Assembly (NCBI GenBank): GCA_964342385.1 | Contig: CAYFGP010000001.1 | Coordinates: forward strand, 1-64,000 | Source: Oceanospirillum sp964342385 | GTDB taxonomy: Bacteria > Pseudomonadota > Gammaproteobacteria > Pseudomonadales > Halomonadaceae | Direction: 5' to 3' | Length of the DNA stretch: 64,000 bases | Shown here: piece after piece, positions 42,067 to 51,226 of the stretch | Numbering within the stretch: the first letter of the stretch is position 1 | Layout: the number at the start of each line of letters is the position of its first letter | Program-made: the position numbers and the translations under genes | The notes under the pieces: model-generated | The model's input: only the letters and a program-made list of their open reading frames with translations | Told to the model about the DNA's origin: nothing | The model's database searches: none

Positions 42067-43334
42067 GCGATCTAAGCCAGCAATTAATCGAACAGGTCAA
42101 AGAAGCCTATCAGCACCAGTCACCACTGTTTATTCAAGGCAATAACAGCAAGGCATTTTTAGGTCGTTCAGTCACCAGTAATCAAACCGATTCCCCCCGA
42201 GCGAGCACGCTATCTACGGCCGCCCATACCGGTATTATCAGCTATCAACCGGTGGAGTTAGTCATGACCGCCAGAGCAGGCACAACTCTGGCTGAACTCC
42301 AGGCGGCCCTGGATGAGCACCAGCAGATGTTGGCATTTGAAAGCCCTTTCTTTAACGGCCAAGCCACCATCGCCGGAACACTGGCAGCCAACCTATCAGG
42401 CCCAGCCCGCCCCTGGGCTGGTTCTATTCGAGATGCAGTGTTAGGGACTCGTTTGATCAATGGTCAAGGTGAGCACCTTAGGTTTGGTGGTCAGGTGATG
42501 AAAAATGTCGCCGGTTATGATCTATCAAGAATGCAGGCTGGAGCATTGGGCACGCTAGGTGTGATTACCGAGGTCAGCTTTAAGGTATTACCTAAACCGG
42601 AAAGCACGGCTTATCTACAAGTGGAGATTCCCGCCCAACAAGCGATTACCTTGATGAATCAACTCGCAGGTCAACCTAAACCCATTACCGGGGCCTGCTG
42701 GTATCAGGGCAAGCTACAGATTCGCTTATCTGGTGCGGCCAGTGCTGTGGATAATACTGTCACCCTATGGTCACAGCGGCATGGTTTGAGTATTAACGAT
42801 CAAGGGGCGGAGTTTTGGCATCAGCTGCAGCATTACCAACTGCCATTCTTTACTGATGATGCATCTTTATGGCGTTTCTCGGTGAAGAGCACAGCACCTT
42901 TAGAAACCTCTCTGCTTCCTTCAGAGGCTTTGTCCTCAAGCCTATCTGCTTCAAACTCTTTGTCCTCAAAAGATTTGTCCTCAAGAGCAGGTGGATCAGA
43001 AGAGCCTGGATCAGAAAAAATTAACAACCCGGTAGATCCCGATGAACATCTATTAATCGATTGGTGCGGTAATCAACGCTGGCTTAAAACGCCGAGCCTT
43101 TCATCAACGGATCAACGTCATATCCAGCCACAGCTTCAATCAACATTACAGGCACAGCTGCAGCAACAAGCTGAAACTGCCGGTGGCACAGTGACATTAT
43201 GGCGCGGTGGTGATCGTAGCCTTGAGGTTAATCATGAACCCAATCCCGTTCTAAAACGCCTGCAGCAAAACGTAAAACAAGCCATGGACCCTACCGGTAT
43301 TTTTAATCCCGGTCGTCTATACAGCTGGATGTAA
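42063..43334 (+). CDS. glcE: Glycolate oxidase subunit GlcE
   Basis: A 423-residue second FAD-binding subunit of glycolate oxidase. FAD-binding 4 motifs: TARAGTTLAELQAAL, FFNGQATIAGTLAANLSGPARPWAGSIRDAVLGTRLINGQGE and FGGQVMKNVAGYDLSRMQAGALGTLGVITE; it ends MDPTGIFNPGRLY. E. coli GlcE is about 350 residues; the extra length is a Ser/Glu-rich linker near residues 280-325, mostly five 15-bp repeat units (42909-42983). The start is coupled to the glcD stop (ATGA). Confidence 0.94.
   Translation: MSDLSQQLIEQVKEAYQHQSPLFIQGNNSKAFLGRSVTSNQTDSPRASTLSTAAHTGIISYQPVELVMTARAGTTLAELQAALDEHQQMLAFESPFFNGQATIAGTLAANLSGPARPWAGSIRDAVLGTRLINGQGEHLRFGGQVMKNVAGYDLSRMQAGALGTLGVITEVSFKVLPKPESTAYLQVEIPAQQAITLMNQLAGQPKPITGACWYQGKLQIRLSGAASAVDNTVTLWSQRHGLSINDQGAEFWHQLQHYQLPFFTDDASLWRFSVKSTAPLETSLLPSEALSSSLSASNSLSSKDLSSRAGGSEEPGSEKINNPVDPDEHLLIDWCGNQRWLKTPSLSSTDQRHIQPQLQSTLQAQLQQQAETAGGTVTLWRGGDRSLEVNHEPNPVLKRLQQNVKQAMDPTGIFNPGRLYSWM
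42909..42983 (+). repeat. 15-bp tandem repeat inside glcE
   Basis: Five in-frame 15-bp units at 42909, 42924, 42939, 42954 and 42969, three of them ending TTGTCCTCA. They encode pentads such as EALSS, NSLSS and KDLSS in a linker of the protein. Confidence 0.88.
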
Positions 43335-43344
43335 GGAGATCGCC

Positions 43345-44577
43345 ATGCAAACCCGTATTCATCAGAAATTTAATGCGATCCCTGTGGTAGAAGAAGCCGA
43401 AAGTATTCTGCGTGCCTGTGTACACTGTGGTTTCTGTACTGCTACCTGCCCGACCTATCAGGAACTGTGTGATGAAAGGGACGGCCCCAGAGGCCGTATC
43501 TATCTGATCAAACAGTTTCTGGAAACCGGCACACTAACAGAAGCCTCCCGTAAACATCTGGATCGCTGCCTGAGTTGCCGTAGCTGTGAGACCACCTGTC
43601 CATCAGGCGTGCAGTACTCTCGCTTGCTGGATATCGGCCGTAGCCTGGCAGAGCAACAACTGCCTCGCTCACTGGGCAAGCGACTGCTGCGCTGGGGCTT
43701 ACGGCAGGTGATTCCCCATCCCACACGTTTTAAAACCTTATTGGCGCTAGGGCGTGGCTTTCAGCCTTTGCTACCGGAAAAGCTACAACAAAAGATTCCC
43801 CCGAAACGGCATGCTTCACCTTGGCCAAAGCAAAATGGCAATAATCATAAAAGAGTGATGCTGACACTCGCAGGCTGTGTGCAACCCTCAACAGCACCCC
43901 ATACTAATGCAGCTGCCGCACGGGTATTGGATCGCCTCGGTATTACTCTGGTCGAAGTTCCCAAAGCCAGTTGTTGTGGTGCGGTCAGTCAGCACCTGTC
44001 GGCCGATGACGAAGCACTGAATTTTATGCGCAATAATATTGATGCCTGGTGGCCTGCGATTGAAGAGGGTATCGAAGCCATCGTGATGACCGCATCGGGT
44101 TGTGGTGTGACCGTGCAGGAGTATGGTCATCTGCTAAAAGATGATCCTCAATATGCGGAAAAAGCCCGTTTGGTGAGCGAACTATGCAAGGATCTAAGTG
44201 AAGTATTACTAGAGGAAGATCTTAGTCAGCTTAATTCTTCTACAGACACAACCTCGTCCCCAAGAACCGCTGTACACTGCCCTTGCTCTTTACAGCACGG
44301 TTTAAAGCAAAACGACAGTGTTGAACAGATCCTGCAAAAAGCAGGGATCCCGTTAACCAAAACGAAAGACAAACATCTGTGTTGTGGCTCTGCAGGTACG
44401 TATTCCATCCTGCAACCCGAACTCAGCCAAAAGCTGTTAACGAACAAATTGGAAGCCCTGACACTGGAGCAACCCGAACAGATTGTCACCGCCAATATCG
44501 GCTGCCAACTGCATCTGGAAAGTCAGGCTAAAGTACCAGTGAAACATTGGATTGAACTATTGGATCAGGCGCTTTGA
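43345..44577 (+). CDS. glcF: Glycolate oxidase iron-sulfur subunit GlcF
   Basis: A 410-residue electron-transfer subunit. Two 4Fe-4S clusters are bound by CVHCGFCTATCP (near residue 28) and CLSCRSCETTCP (near 78), and two cysteine-rich CCG domains follow (KASCCGAVSQH and HLCCGSAGTYS), as in GlpC and HdrB. It passes electrons from GlcDE to the quinone pool. Ribosome site AAGGAG ten bases after the glcE stop. It ends the operon; no glcG or malate synthase follows in the window. Confidence 0.96.
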   Translation: MQTRIHQKFNAIPVVEEAESILRACVHCGFCTATCPTYQELCDERDGPRGRIYLIKQFLETGTLTEASRKHLDRCLSCRSCETTCPSGVQYSRLLDIGRSLAEQQLPRSLGKRLLRWGLRQVIPHPTRFKTLLALGRGFQPLLPEKLQQKIPPKRHASPWPKQNGNNHKRVMLTLAGCVQPSTAPHTNAAAARVLDRLGITLVEVPKASCCGAVSQHLSADDEALNFMRNNIDAWWPAIEEGIEAIVMTASGCGVTVQEYGHLLKDDPQYAEKARLVSELCKDLSEVLLEEDLSQLNSSTDTTSSPRTAVHCPCSLQHGLKQNDSVEQILQKAGIPLTKTKDKHLCCGSAGTYSILQPELSQKLLTNKLEALTLEQPEQIVTANIGCQLHLESQAKVPVKHWIELLDQAL

Positions 44578-44708
44578 TTGGTGCTTGATTAGTACTGCGA
44601 TTAATACAACGCAATCAACAGACAAACGCGACCACCTGATCAAAGAGAATACCCGTTAAGGAAGATCGAAGCCGTATTCGATCTTCCTCACGACTCAGGA
44701 TTAGATAA

Positions 44709-45455
44709 TCACAACAGGGTTCTTTTTGACTCAAACTGACCATGCTGCAGATAGTAAATGGTTTGCTCTGCTACGGTACTGTCGTAACGCATAGCGGAAT
44801 GCCCCACTGGTAACAGGATAAAATCCCGCATACCGGTTAAACGCGTCGAAGCTACCGGAACCAAACCATCATCAGCACCAGGGATAGGATCATCATCTTC
44901 CACACTATCCTCTTTAATCCCTGCAATCACTCCCAGAGAGTAATCCGGTTCAGGTAAAGAGTTCGGAAAACTATTCGCATCGGTTCCCAGAGAAAGCGCA
45001 GTTTCACCGGCGAACTTCATCCACCAACGATCCTTGTATTGATCAACCAGATCAGTGCCATGGTTTGGTGTACCGATGAGTACTACCTGGCCCAGATTAT
45101 CTGGACGTTGTCGCTCCAGATAAGCTCGAATCACCAGCCCACCTAAGGAGTGGCCAACAAAATGAATAGGGCGCTGTGTCTGATTGCAACATTCAGCAAT
45201 ATCCTGCTCAACGGAAGCGATAATCTGCTCAGGGGAAGTGCGGAAGGAATCATAATCGATAGAATGCACCTGATAACCCGCTTCTTCCAGGCGGGATGCT
45301 AATCGCCACATCGCGGTTTTGCTGCGTCCTAAACCATGCAGCAATACCACCTGCTCTCTTGGCTGAGCGACTTCAGCTGTTGCGGTACAACCGGATAACA
45401 CCAGAGCCAGTCCTAAGAAAAGACCTGCAACTGCAGCACTGAATACTCCCTTCAT
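44709..45455 (-). CDS. Lipase-like alpha/beta-hydrolase lipoprotein
   Basis: A 248-residue exported hydrolase. The ATG at 45455 with GGAG/AGAG upstream gives a lipoprotein signal ending LVLSGC (Cys23); an ATG 45 bp further upstream is unlikely. VVLLHGLGRSKTAMW holds the oxyanion His-Gly, HFVGHSLGG the nucleophile Ser103, and GVIAGIKE with PGADDGLVPVAS and a late His (PVGHSAM) fit the catalytic Asp and His. It resembles the membrane-anchored EstA/permease-like esterases of Pseudomonas. The substrate is unknown. It is convergent with glcF. Confidence 0.82.
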   Translation of the reverse strand: MKGVFSAAVAGLFLGLALVLSGCTATAEVAQPREQVVLLHGLGRSKTAMWRLASRLEEAGYQVHSIDYDSFRTSPEQIIASVEQDIAECCNQTQRPIHFVGHSLGGLVIRAYLERQRPDNLGQVVLIGTPNHGTDLVDQYKDRWWMKFAGETALSLGTDANSFPNSLPEPDYSLGVIAGIKEDSVEDDDPIPGADDGLVPVASTRLTGMRDFILLPVGHSAMRYDSTVAEQTIYYLQHGQFESKRTLL

Positions 45456-45790
45456 CACTCTTCTCTCCGCGATTGGATTAAATGGCCGGATCAAAAGCAC
45501 GGTAAACCGTCAGATAATAGAAACATTCAGTCTAGGGTTAACGAGGTAAAGAAAAGGTAAACCTTGAGGTGTAGTTAAAATTTATCGCATGGAAATTTCC
45601 AGATATCAGCCTCATTCACAAATTATCTCGGCCTGATATCATCAGATAATCTATCATCAAACGATTGAAATTCTATATTCTCCAACTGCATCTTTTCAGC
45701 CATTCTAATGCCTAATGAATTGCCATCGAGCTCCCTCTAAAATCAAACCTCTTCCATAAAATAATCGGCGATGGCCAGAGAGAAATATCT
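45456..45790. other. Divergent intergenic region lipase / phosphodiesterase
   Basis: 335 bp with promoters for both flanking genes. One near-perfect inverted repeat (GATATCAG at 45602-45609 with CTGATATC at 45633-45640) could be an operator or hairpin. Nothing else seen. Confidence 0.45.
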
Positions 45791-47044
45791 ATGAACAAAC
45801 TCATACTGATCATGATCGACGGTATCAGCGCTGAACTTTTTGAGCAGCGTAAATCCTGGATGCCCCATCTACATGCCCTGGCAGAACAGGGCACACAGAT
45901 CCAAGCCCTGACTCCCGAAGTGTGTGGCACCTCCTTTCCAGGACGGACATCAATAGTTGTGGGTCAGCCTTCTTCAGTACATGGGATTTACGGTAATAAA
46001 ATCTGGGATGGAAATGAGTTTCGCTGGTCGACACCGTATGATGTTCGAACCCCCACTATCGCTACCTTTGCAAAAGAAAAGGGCCGTGATGTCGCCAGTA
46101 TTGGCTACGGTATGGTACGCCCTGAGGACTGCAACGTTTACTGTAATCCTTGGTGGGTGGACGATGTGATGAACAGGGCTCGTGATGAAGCCCCACATCC
46201 AACGGATCAACAGTGGACAATGGAGGGAAAAAACCTGGACCCTGACAACCGTATTGCAGCCCTTTCCGACCGTAATATCGATATTAAAGTCATTAATCCC
46301 GATTCAGATAATACAACTAAGCTATCTCTAGGTATGCTCGCCGATCAGCAGTTATTAGAGATTGCTGCCGGTCTTGCCAATTCAGAACAGGCACCAGACC
46401 TGATTTTGCTGGAGATAGGTATTACAGATTACTACCTTCATGCTTATGGCATTGATCATCCACTGACAGAATGGTCGATCCGTACTGCTGATTCTCAAGT
46501 CGCGACACTGATGGAGCGCTTACGCCAGCATGGCACACTTGACGACTACAATTTTGCCATCTTGAGCGACCACGGCCACGCGCCTATGCCAGAAGCGATC
46601 TACTGTGATCAAGTTTTACCCGAAGGCATCCAGTGGTCCAGTGAAGGTGGAATGCTGCTTGTTGCTCCCCGCTCTGAGGATGAAGCGCAACAAGTGAGAA
46701 CCCTATTAACAGAAATCGGCGTTGAAGAATGGAATAACGATTTCTTACCTAAAGAGTTGCGTAGCCAATTGCTTACGTTCTCCCATCCAGAAGATACGAT
46801 TTTCTGTTTTGAAAAAGACAGTAAAGGTACAGGTAAGATCCTTGGACAATCAAAATACCACTCCAATCATGGTATGCGTCCCGGCACAAAAGCGGATTAC
46901 CGTTTCTGTATTTTCTCCGGCCCCAGGGTGCCTCAAAGCAAGGTTCCCTTTGGTACAACAGATCAAGTAGCACCTACCTTAGCAGCACTGATGGATGTGC
47001 CAACGGACTGGGTAAGTCAACCTCTCTTCCCAGTTGTTAACTGA
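45791..47044 (+). CDS. Alkaline-phosphatase-superfamily phosphodiesterase / phosphonate hydrolase-like
   Basis: A 417-residue metal-dependent hydrolase of the type I phosphodiesterase/nucleotide pyrophosphatase group (PF01663), which also includes phosphonoacetate hydrolase. Zinc ligands are visible: Asp10 (LIMIDG), Asp and His of TDYYLHAYG, Asp-His of LSDHGHAP, and the late SNHGMRPG His. The nucleophile region reads GTSFPGRTS: the position of the usual Thr (TFPN) is Ser48 and the Asn is Gly, so substrate choice may be unusual. No signal peptide, hence cytoplasmic, which fits an importer nearby. It is convergent with a LysR gene. Confidence 0.82.
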   Translation: MNKLILIMIDGISAELFEQRKSWMPHLHALAEQGTQIQALTPEVCGTSFPGRTSIVVGQPSSVHGIYGNKIWDGNEFRWSTPYDVRTPTIATFAKEKGRDVASIGYGMVRPEDCNVYCNPWWVDDVMNRARDEAPHPTDQQWTMEGKNLDPDNRIAALSDRNIDIKVINPDSDNTTKLSLGMLADQQLLEIAAGLANSEQAPDLILLEIGITDYYLHAYGIDHPLTEWSIRTADSQVATLMERLRQHGTLDDYNFAILSDHGHAPMPEAIYCDQVLPEGIQWSSEGGMLLVAPRSEDEAQQVRTLLTEIGVEEWNNDFLPKELRSQLLTFSHPEDTIFCFEKDSKGTGKILGQSKYHSNHGMRPGTKADYRFCIFSGPRVPQSKVPFGTTDQVAPTLAALMDVPTDWVSQPLFPVVN

Positions 47045-47075
47045 TACTAATCCCAATACATTATTAACTGCTCAG

Positions 47076-47135
47076 AAAAGTGGCAAGGCGCCTTTCGATA
47101 AGAATAATCCGTGTCGGATGGCGCTCCACTTTTTT
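47076..47135. terminator. Bidirectional terminator between phosphodiesterase and LysR genes
   Basis: AAAAGTGG pairs with CCACTTTTT, with an inner CGCC/GGCG helix; T runs on both strands. It serves two convergent genes. Confidence 0.8.
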
Positions 47136-47150
47136 AAAATAATGCCTGAT

Positions 47151-48071
47151 CTACCAATCCAAACAATCCTTATCAGGGTGCTCAGCTAACTGCTCCATTA
47201 ACCAACCACAGAAAGCGTTCACTTTAGGTGTGATGGGGCGATTCGGCAGCACCAGATACTGACCACCTTCCTCTACTATCGTATGGGCATGCGCCTGCAC
47301 TATCAGGCCATCATCCAATGCACCTCGTAAGTTAGACGAGAGCCCCAAAAACAATCCCTGACCGGCAATCGCCAGATCTAAAGCCATTGCTGTATTATCA
47401 ATTTCAAACAAGGGTGAAGGCTGAAATTCTGGCAACCCAAGCTCAGAAAACCAACTATGCCATCCCACTTTGTAACCAAGGGTAGATATCAACGGTTTGT
47501 CCTTGATTACTTCGGCATCGCCCAAGTCAGGATGACGTGCAACAAATGCCGGGCTCGCCACCACCATCCACTGCTCTTTTATGATACGTTGGACCTTCAG
47601 CCCTGCATACTGACCAGAACCATGGCAAATTTCCAAATCAGCTTCATCATCACTACCTCCCGTCGGCCATACAGCGGTCAGTAGCCTTAAGCGATATTCA
47701 GGATATTGCTCAAGAAATTGTGGCATTTTTTTGATTAACCAACGCTGCGCAAAGGACGTTCCGCACTTCACCCTAACGATCGGTTTATAATCCGTCATAA
47801 ACAGCTCATTGGTACTCGCCTGGACATTGCCAAAAGCTTCAGTCAATACTGGCAGGTAAGCTTTAGCGCTATCACTGAGTTCAAGCCCCCGGGCATGACG
47901 TAAAAATAGAGAGGTGCCCAGATAATCCTCCAATAGCTTGATCTGCTGACTCACAGCCCCTTGGGTCACGTGCAACTCTTCCGCCGCTCGGGTTAAATTC
48001 TGCAAACGGGCTGCGGATTCGAAAGCCCGCAAAGCATTCAGTGGCGGCAATGTTTTTTTAGGTCTAGGCAT
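47151..48071 (-). CDS. LysR-family regulator, GcvA-like
   Basis: A 306-residue LysR protein of the GcvA/AmpR branch: it begins PRPKKTLPPLNALRAFESAARLQNLTRAAEELHVTQGAVSQQIKLLEDYLG, with the typical FLRHARGLELSDSAKAYLP after the wing, and an effector domain with W-rich segments (GWHSWFSELGLP). It lies between the phosphodiesterase gene and the ABC importer, divergent from the importer, and is the obvious candidate regulator of the module. Confidence 0.92.
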   Translation of the reverse strand: MPRPKKTLPPLNALRAFESAARLQNLTRAAEELHVTQGAVSQQIKLLEDYLGTSLFLRHARGLELSDSAKAYLPVLTEAFGNVQASTNELFMTDYKPIVRVKCGTSFAQRWLIKKMPQFLEQYPEYRLRLLTAVWPTGGSDDEADLEICHGSGQYAGLKVQRIIKEQWMVVASPAFVARHPDLGDAEVIKDKPLISTLGYKVGWHSWFSELGLPEFQPSPLFEIDNTAMALDLAIAGQGLFLGLSSNLRGALDDGLIVQAHAHTIVEEGGQYLVLPNRPITPKVNAFCGWLMEQLAEHPDKDCLDW

Positions 48072-48654
48072 TATCGATCACTCCTATCAGCTCATCACGG
48101 TAAAGACACCATTAGTATTCCTATCAGCAAAGTATCATCTCGCAGTGAACCATGCTTTTTCATCAATACTATCAACATCTTAAAAACATATTGTTTGCAA
48201 GAAGTTTTACAGCAAAAGCGCCTTTAGACAAAGGCATTAGATATTCTAAACGCAGTACATCGAAATACTGAATTCTTAATTCCAAGTATATTTGCCATGA
48301 TGATTCGGTAACGTCGCTAAAGCGTCCCTGAGAACAACAACTAAAGGGAACGAGCGATCTCTATATAGCTGTTGAGAGTAACATCCCTTTATATTTCAGG
48401 AGCCTATTTTCCTGACTCCCTGATGCCCTGACGGCTAAGGAGGAATATTTAGGGGAGATGATGTTAAACGCTTAGAAGATAGCGTTAAACGCTCAGGAGT
48501 TACCAGAACATCATCGCAGTTAGGCTATTACAAACCACAAGCCTGTATTGATAGCGATAAATTACGTACAAGAAACCAGTGTCATACACCAATCAAGTGA
48601 CCAGTCACCGATGACTGATCAGCCAAATAATAAAATGGAAGCACGAGGTTAAAC
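48072..48654. promoter_or_regulatory. Long divergent regulatory region upstream of the ABC importer
   Basis: 583 bp between the LysR gene and the substrate-binding-protein gene. It contains GTTAAACGCT twice (48463 and 48484), which with the intervening AGCGTT can form a hairpin, and a strong ribosome site (AAGGAGG, then AGGGGAG) ahead of a possible five-codon leader peptide (ATGATGTTAAACGCTTAG at 48459-48476). No known riboswitch was recognised. Confidence 0.5.
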
Positions 48655-50244
48655 ATGTCGGAAGAACTAAAAAATCTTAGTAAAGAAGTCACTAAAGGAC
48701 AGATGAGCCGCCGCGATTTTCTTAATCGGGCTGCGGTTCTGGGCCTTGCTTTACCTTTTGCCAGTACCTTCTTAAGTGAGAGCGTGCAGGCGGCAACACC
48801 GAAGAAAGGTGGCCACCTGGTCGCAGGTCTGGCAGGGGGCAGCGCAACCGACAGCCTTGATCCAGCGCTCAATACCTCCAAAGTGCCGTTTAACTTCGTC
48901 CGTACCTGGGGTGACACTCTGGTACAGATTTCTCCAACCGACAGTTCCGCTGTGCCGATGCTGGCAGAATCCTTCGAATCCGAACCCGGAGCCAAGACCT
49001 GGATTTTCAACCTGCGTAAGGGAGTTGAGTTCCACAACGGTAAAGAGATGGTGGCCGATGACGTAGTGAAAACTCTGCAACGCCACTCCGGTGAGGATAC
49101 CAAGTCTGGTGCTCTGGGAATTATGCGTGGTATCGAAAGCGTCAAAGCCGACGGCAAGTACCGCGTGATTATTGAGCTGAAATCCGGAAACGCCGATCTA
49201 CCTTACCTGATGACCGACTACCACCTGATTATCCAACCGGGTGGCGGTTATGATGACCCCAATGCGGGGATTGGTACCGGTGCCTATAAGGTAGAAGTGG
49301 CCGAGCATGGGGTACGCTACGCCGGAACCCGTTTCGCCAATCACTGGAATCCTGAAGTAGGTCATGCAGATTCTGTCGAAATTCTGGTGCTCAATGATCA
49401 AACCGCACGTATGTCCGCACTACGTTCCGGCCGGGTACACCTGATCAATCTGGTAGATCCGAAAACAGCGAAACTGATGGAGCGTTTGCCGAACATTAAG
49501 ATCGCCAATACTCCTGGGCGCGGACACTATCCGTTCCTGATGCACTGCGACAAAAAACCGTTCGACAATGCCGACCTGCGTATGGCAATGAAACTCTGTA
49601 TCGACCGGGAAGAGATGGTGAAACGTATCCTCAATGGTTACGGTACGGTTGGTAATGACTTCCCGATCAACGCCGCCTATGGTCTTTTCCCAGATGAGAT
49701 CGAACAGCGCGTCTACGATCCAGATAAAGCCGCCCATTACTTCAAGAAATCTGGTCACGATGGTCCACTGGAACTAAAAGTATCCGATGTGGCTTTCCCA
49801 GGCGCAGTCGATGCCGCAGTACTGTATCAACAACAAGCCGCCAAAGCGGGCATCAAGATTAACGTTAAGCGTGAGCCGTCCGACGGCTACTGGTCCAATG
49901 TCTGGAATAAAGAGCCGTTCTCCGCCTCCTACACCGGCGGTCGCCCGACCCAAGACCAGCAATATTCAGTGTTCTACAAGTCCGATGCGGACTGGAACGA
50001 CACCAAATGGTACCGCCCAGAATTTGACCAACTATTGGTACAAGCCCGAGTCGAACTGGATCAGAACAAACGCAAAGCCTTGTATCAGGACATGGCAATG
50101 ATGCTGCGTGATGATGGCGGTCTGATCGTACCAATGTTCAACGACTACATCGATGGTCACTCCAGCCAGGTACAGGGTTACGTGAAGGATCCCATTGGCG
50201 AACTGTCCAACGGCTTCTCTCTGCTTCGCTGCTGGTTGGCGTAA
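48655..50244 (+). CDS. ABC transporter substrate-binding protein, peptide type (SBP_bac_5), Tat-exported
   Basis: A 529-residue periplasmic binding protein of the DppA/OppA/NikA family. A twin-arginine signal is present: SRRDFLNRAAVLG at residues 18-30, a hydrophobic stretch, and cleavage near SVQA. Domain features are SLDPALNTSKVPFNF, VRTWGDTLVQ, WIFNLRKGVEFHNGKEMVADDV and IVPMFNDYIDGHS. Tat export suggests the protein folds, possibly with ligand or cofactor, before crossing the membrane; unusual but known for this family. The ligand is unknown; context suggests a phosphorus-containing organic molecule. Confidence 0.9.
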   Translation: MSEELKNLSKEVTKGQMSRRDFLNRAAVLGLALPFASTFLSESVQAATPKKGGHLVAGLAGGSATDSLDPALNTSKVPFNFVRTWGDTLVQISPTDSSAVPMLAESFESEPGAKTWIFNLRKGVEFHNGKEMVADDVVKTLQRHSGEDTKSGALGIMRGIESVKADGKYRVIIELKSGNADLPYLMTDYHLIIQPGGGYDDPNAGIGTGAYKVEVAEHGVRYAGTRFANHWNPEVGHADSVEILVLNDQTARMSALRSGRVHLINLVDPKTAKLMERLPNIKIANTPGRGHYPFLMHCDKKPFDNADLRMAMKLCIDREEMVKRILNGYGTVGNDFPINAAYGLFPDEIEQRVYDPDKAAHYFKKSGHDGPLELKVSDVAFPGAVDAAVLYQQQAAKAGIKINVKREPSDGYWSNVWNKEPFSASYTGGRPTQDQQYSVFYKSDADWNDTKWYRPEFDQLLVQARVELDQNKRKALYQDMAMMLRDDGGLIVPMFNDYIDGHSSQVQGYVKDPIGELSNGFSLLRCWLA

Positions 50245-50246
50245 TT

Positions 50247-51218
50247 ATGATGGCATCCATTTCCAACCCGCTAGTAATGATGATAGCCAAGCGCGCAGCG
50301 CTTGGCCTGACTCTCCTTCTAGCCATATCCATTGTCATCTTTGCCGGTACTGAGATGCTTCCCGGTGATGTGGCCGAGAGTATACTGGGCCAGTCCGCCA
50401 CTCCAGAGGCCGTAGCCAATTTAAGAGCAGAAATGGGGCTGAATGATCCCGCTCATACCCGCTATATCAATTGGCTTGCCGGAATACTACAAGGTGATCT
50501 GGGCACGTCCCTGAGCAGTGGCGCAAACATCAGTGAAATGATCGCCGAACGCCTGAGCAATACTCTGTTTCTAGCGGGCTGGTCCGCACTGATCGCCGTA
50601 CCACTGGCAGTATTGCTTGGTATGATTGCCGTTCACTACCGTAACGGTTTCGTGGATAAATTTATCTCCATGACAACGCTAGCAGCGATCTCTCTACCAG
50701 AGTTTTTTATCGGCTATCTGCTGATCATGTTTTTTGCCGTGACCTGGAACGTGCTTCCGTCAACCTCGATTATCTATGACGGCATGTCCTTCGGGGACAA
50801 AATAACCGCCATCGCACTGCCCTGTGCAACACTTACGCTGGTTGTGCTCGCCCATATGATGCGTATGACCCGAGCCGCTATATTGAATGTGATGTCCAGT
50901 CCTTACGTTGAAACGGCAGAGTTAAAAGGCCTGAGCCCATTTAAAATCATCTTTCACCACGCCTTCCCTAATGCCATATCCCCTATCATCACCGTTGTCG
51001 TGCTGAACCTCGCTTATCTAGTCGTGGGGGTCGTAGTGGTGGAGATTATCTTTGTCTATCCCGGTATGGGCCAGTTACTGGTTGATCATGTAACCAAACG
51101 GGATGTGCCTGTCGTACAGGCCGCAGGCCTAATCTTCGCGTCGATCTATATTTTCCTGAATATGTTTGCGGACATCATGGCGATTATCGCTAATCCCCGC
51201 CTTCGACACCCTAAATGA
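50247..51218 (+). CDS. ABC transporter permease, DppB type
   Basis: A 323-residue permease with six predicted membrane helices and the N-terminal TM1 plus large periplasmic loop (TEMLPGDVAESILGQSATPEAVANLRAEMGLNDP) typical of DppB/OppB. The EAA coupling loop is ETAELKGLSPFKIIFHHAFPNA. It starts 2 bp after the binding-protein stop and overlaps the next gene region, so the importer genes are cotranscribed. Confidence 0.93.
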   Translation: MMASISNPLVMMIAKRAALGLTLLLAISIVIFAGTEMLPGDVAESILGQSATPEAVANLRAEMGLNDPAHTRYINWLAGILQGDLGTSLSSGANISEMIAERLSNTLFLAGWSALIAVPLAVLLGMIAVHYRNGFVDKFISMTTLAAISLPEFFIGYLLIMFFAVTWNVLPSTSIIYDGMSFGDKITAIALPCATLTLVVLAHMMRMTRAAILNVMSSPYVETAELKGLSPFKIIFHHAFPNAISPIITVVVLNLAYLVVGVVVVEIIFVYPGMGQLLVDHVTKRDVPVVQAAGLIFASIYIFLNMFADIMAIIANPRLRHPK

Positions 51219-51226
51219 GGTATACC

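Noticed and set aside
48301..48654. A known riboswitch upstream of the ABC importer
   Set aside because: No conserved riboswitch core could be recognised by eye; only a short hairpin and repeats are present.
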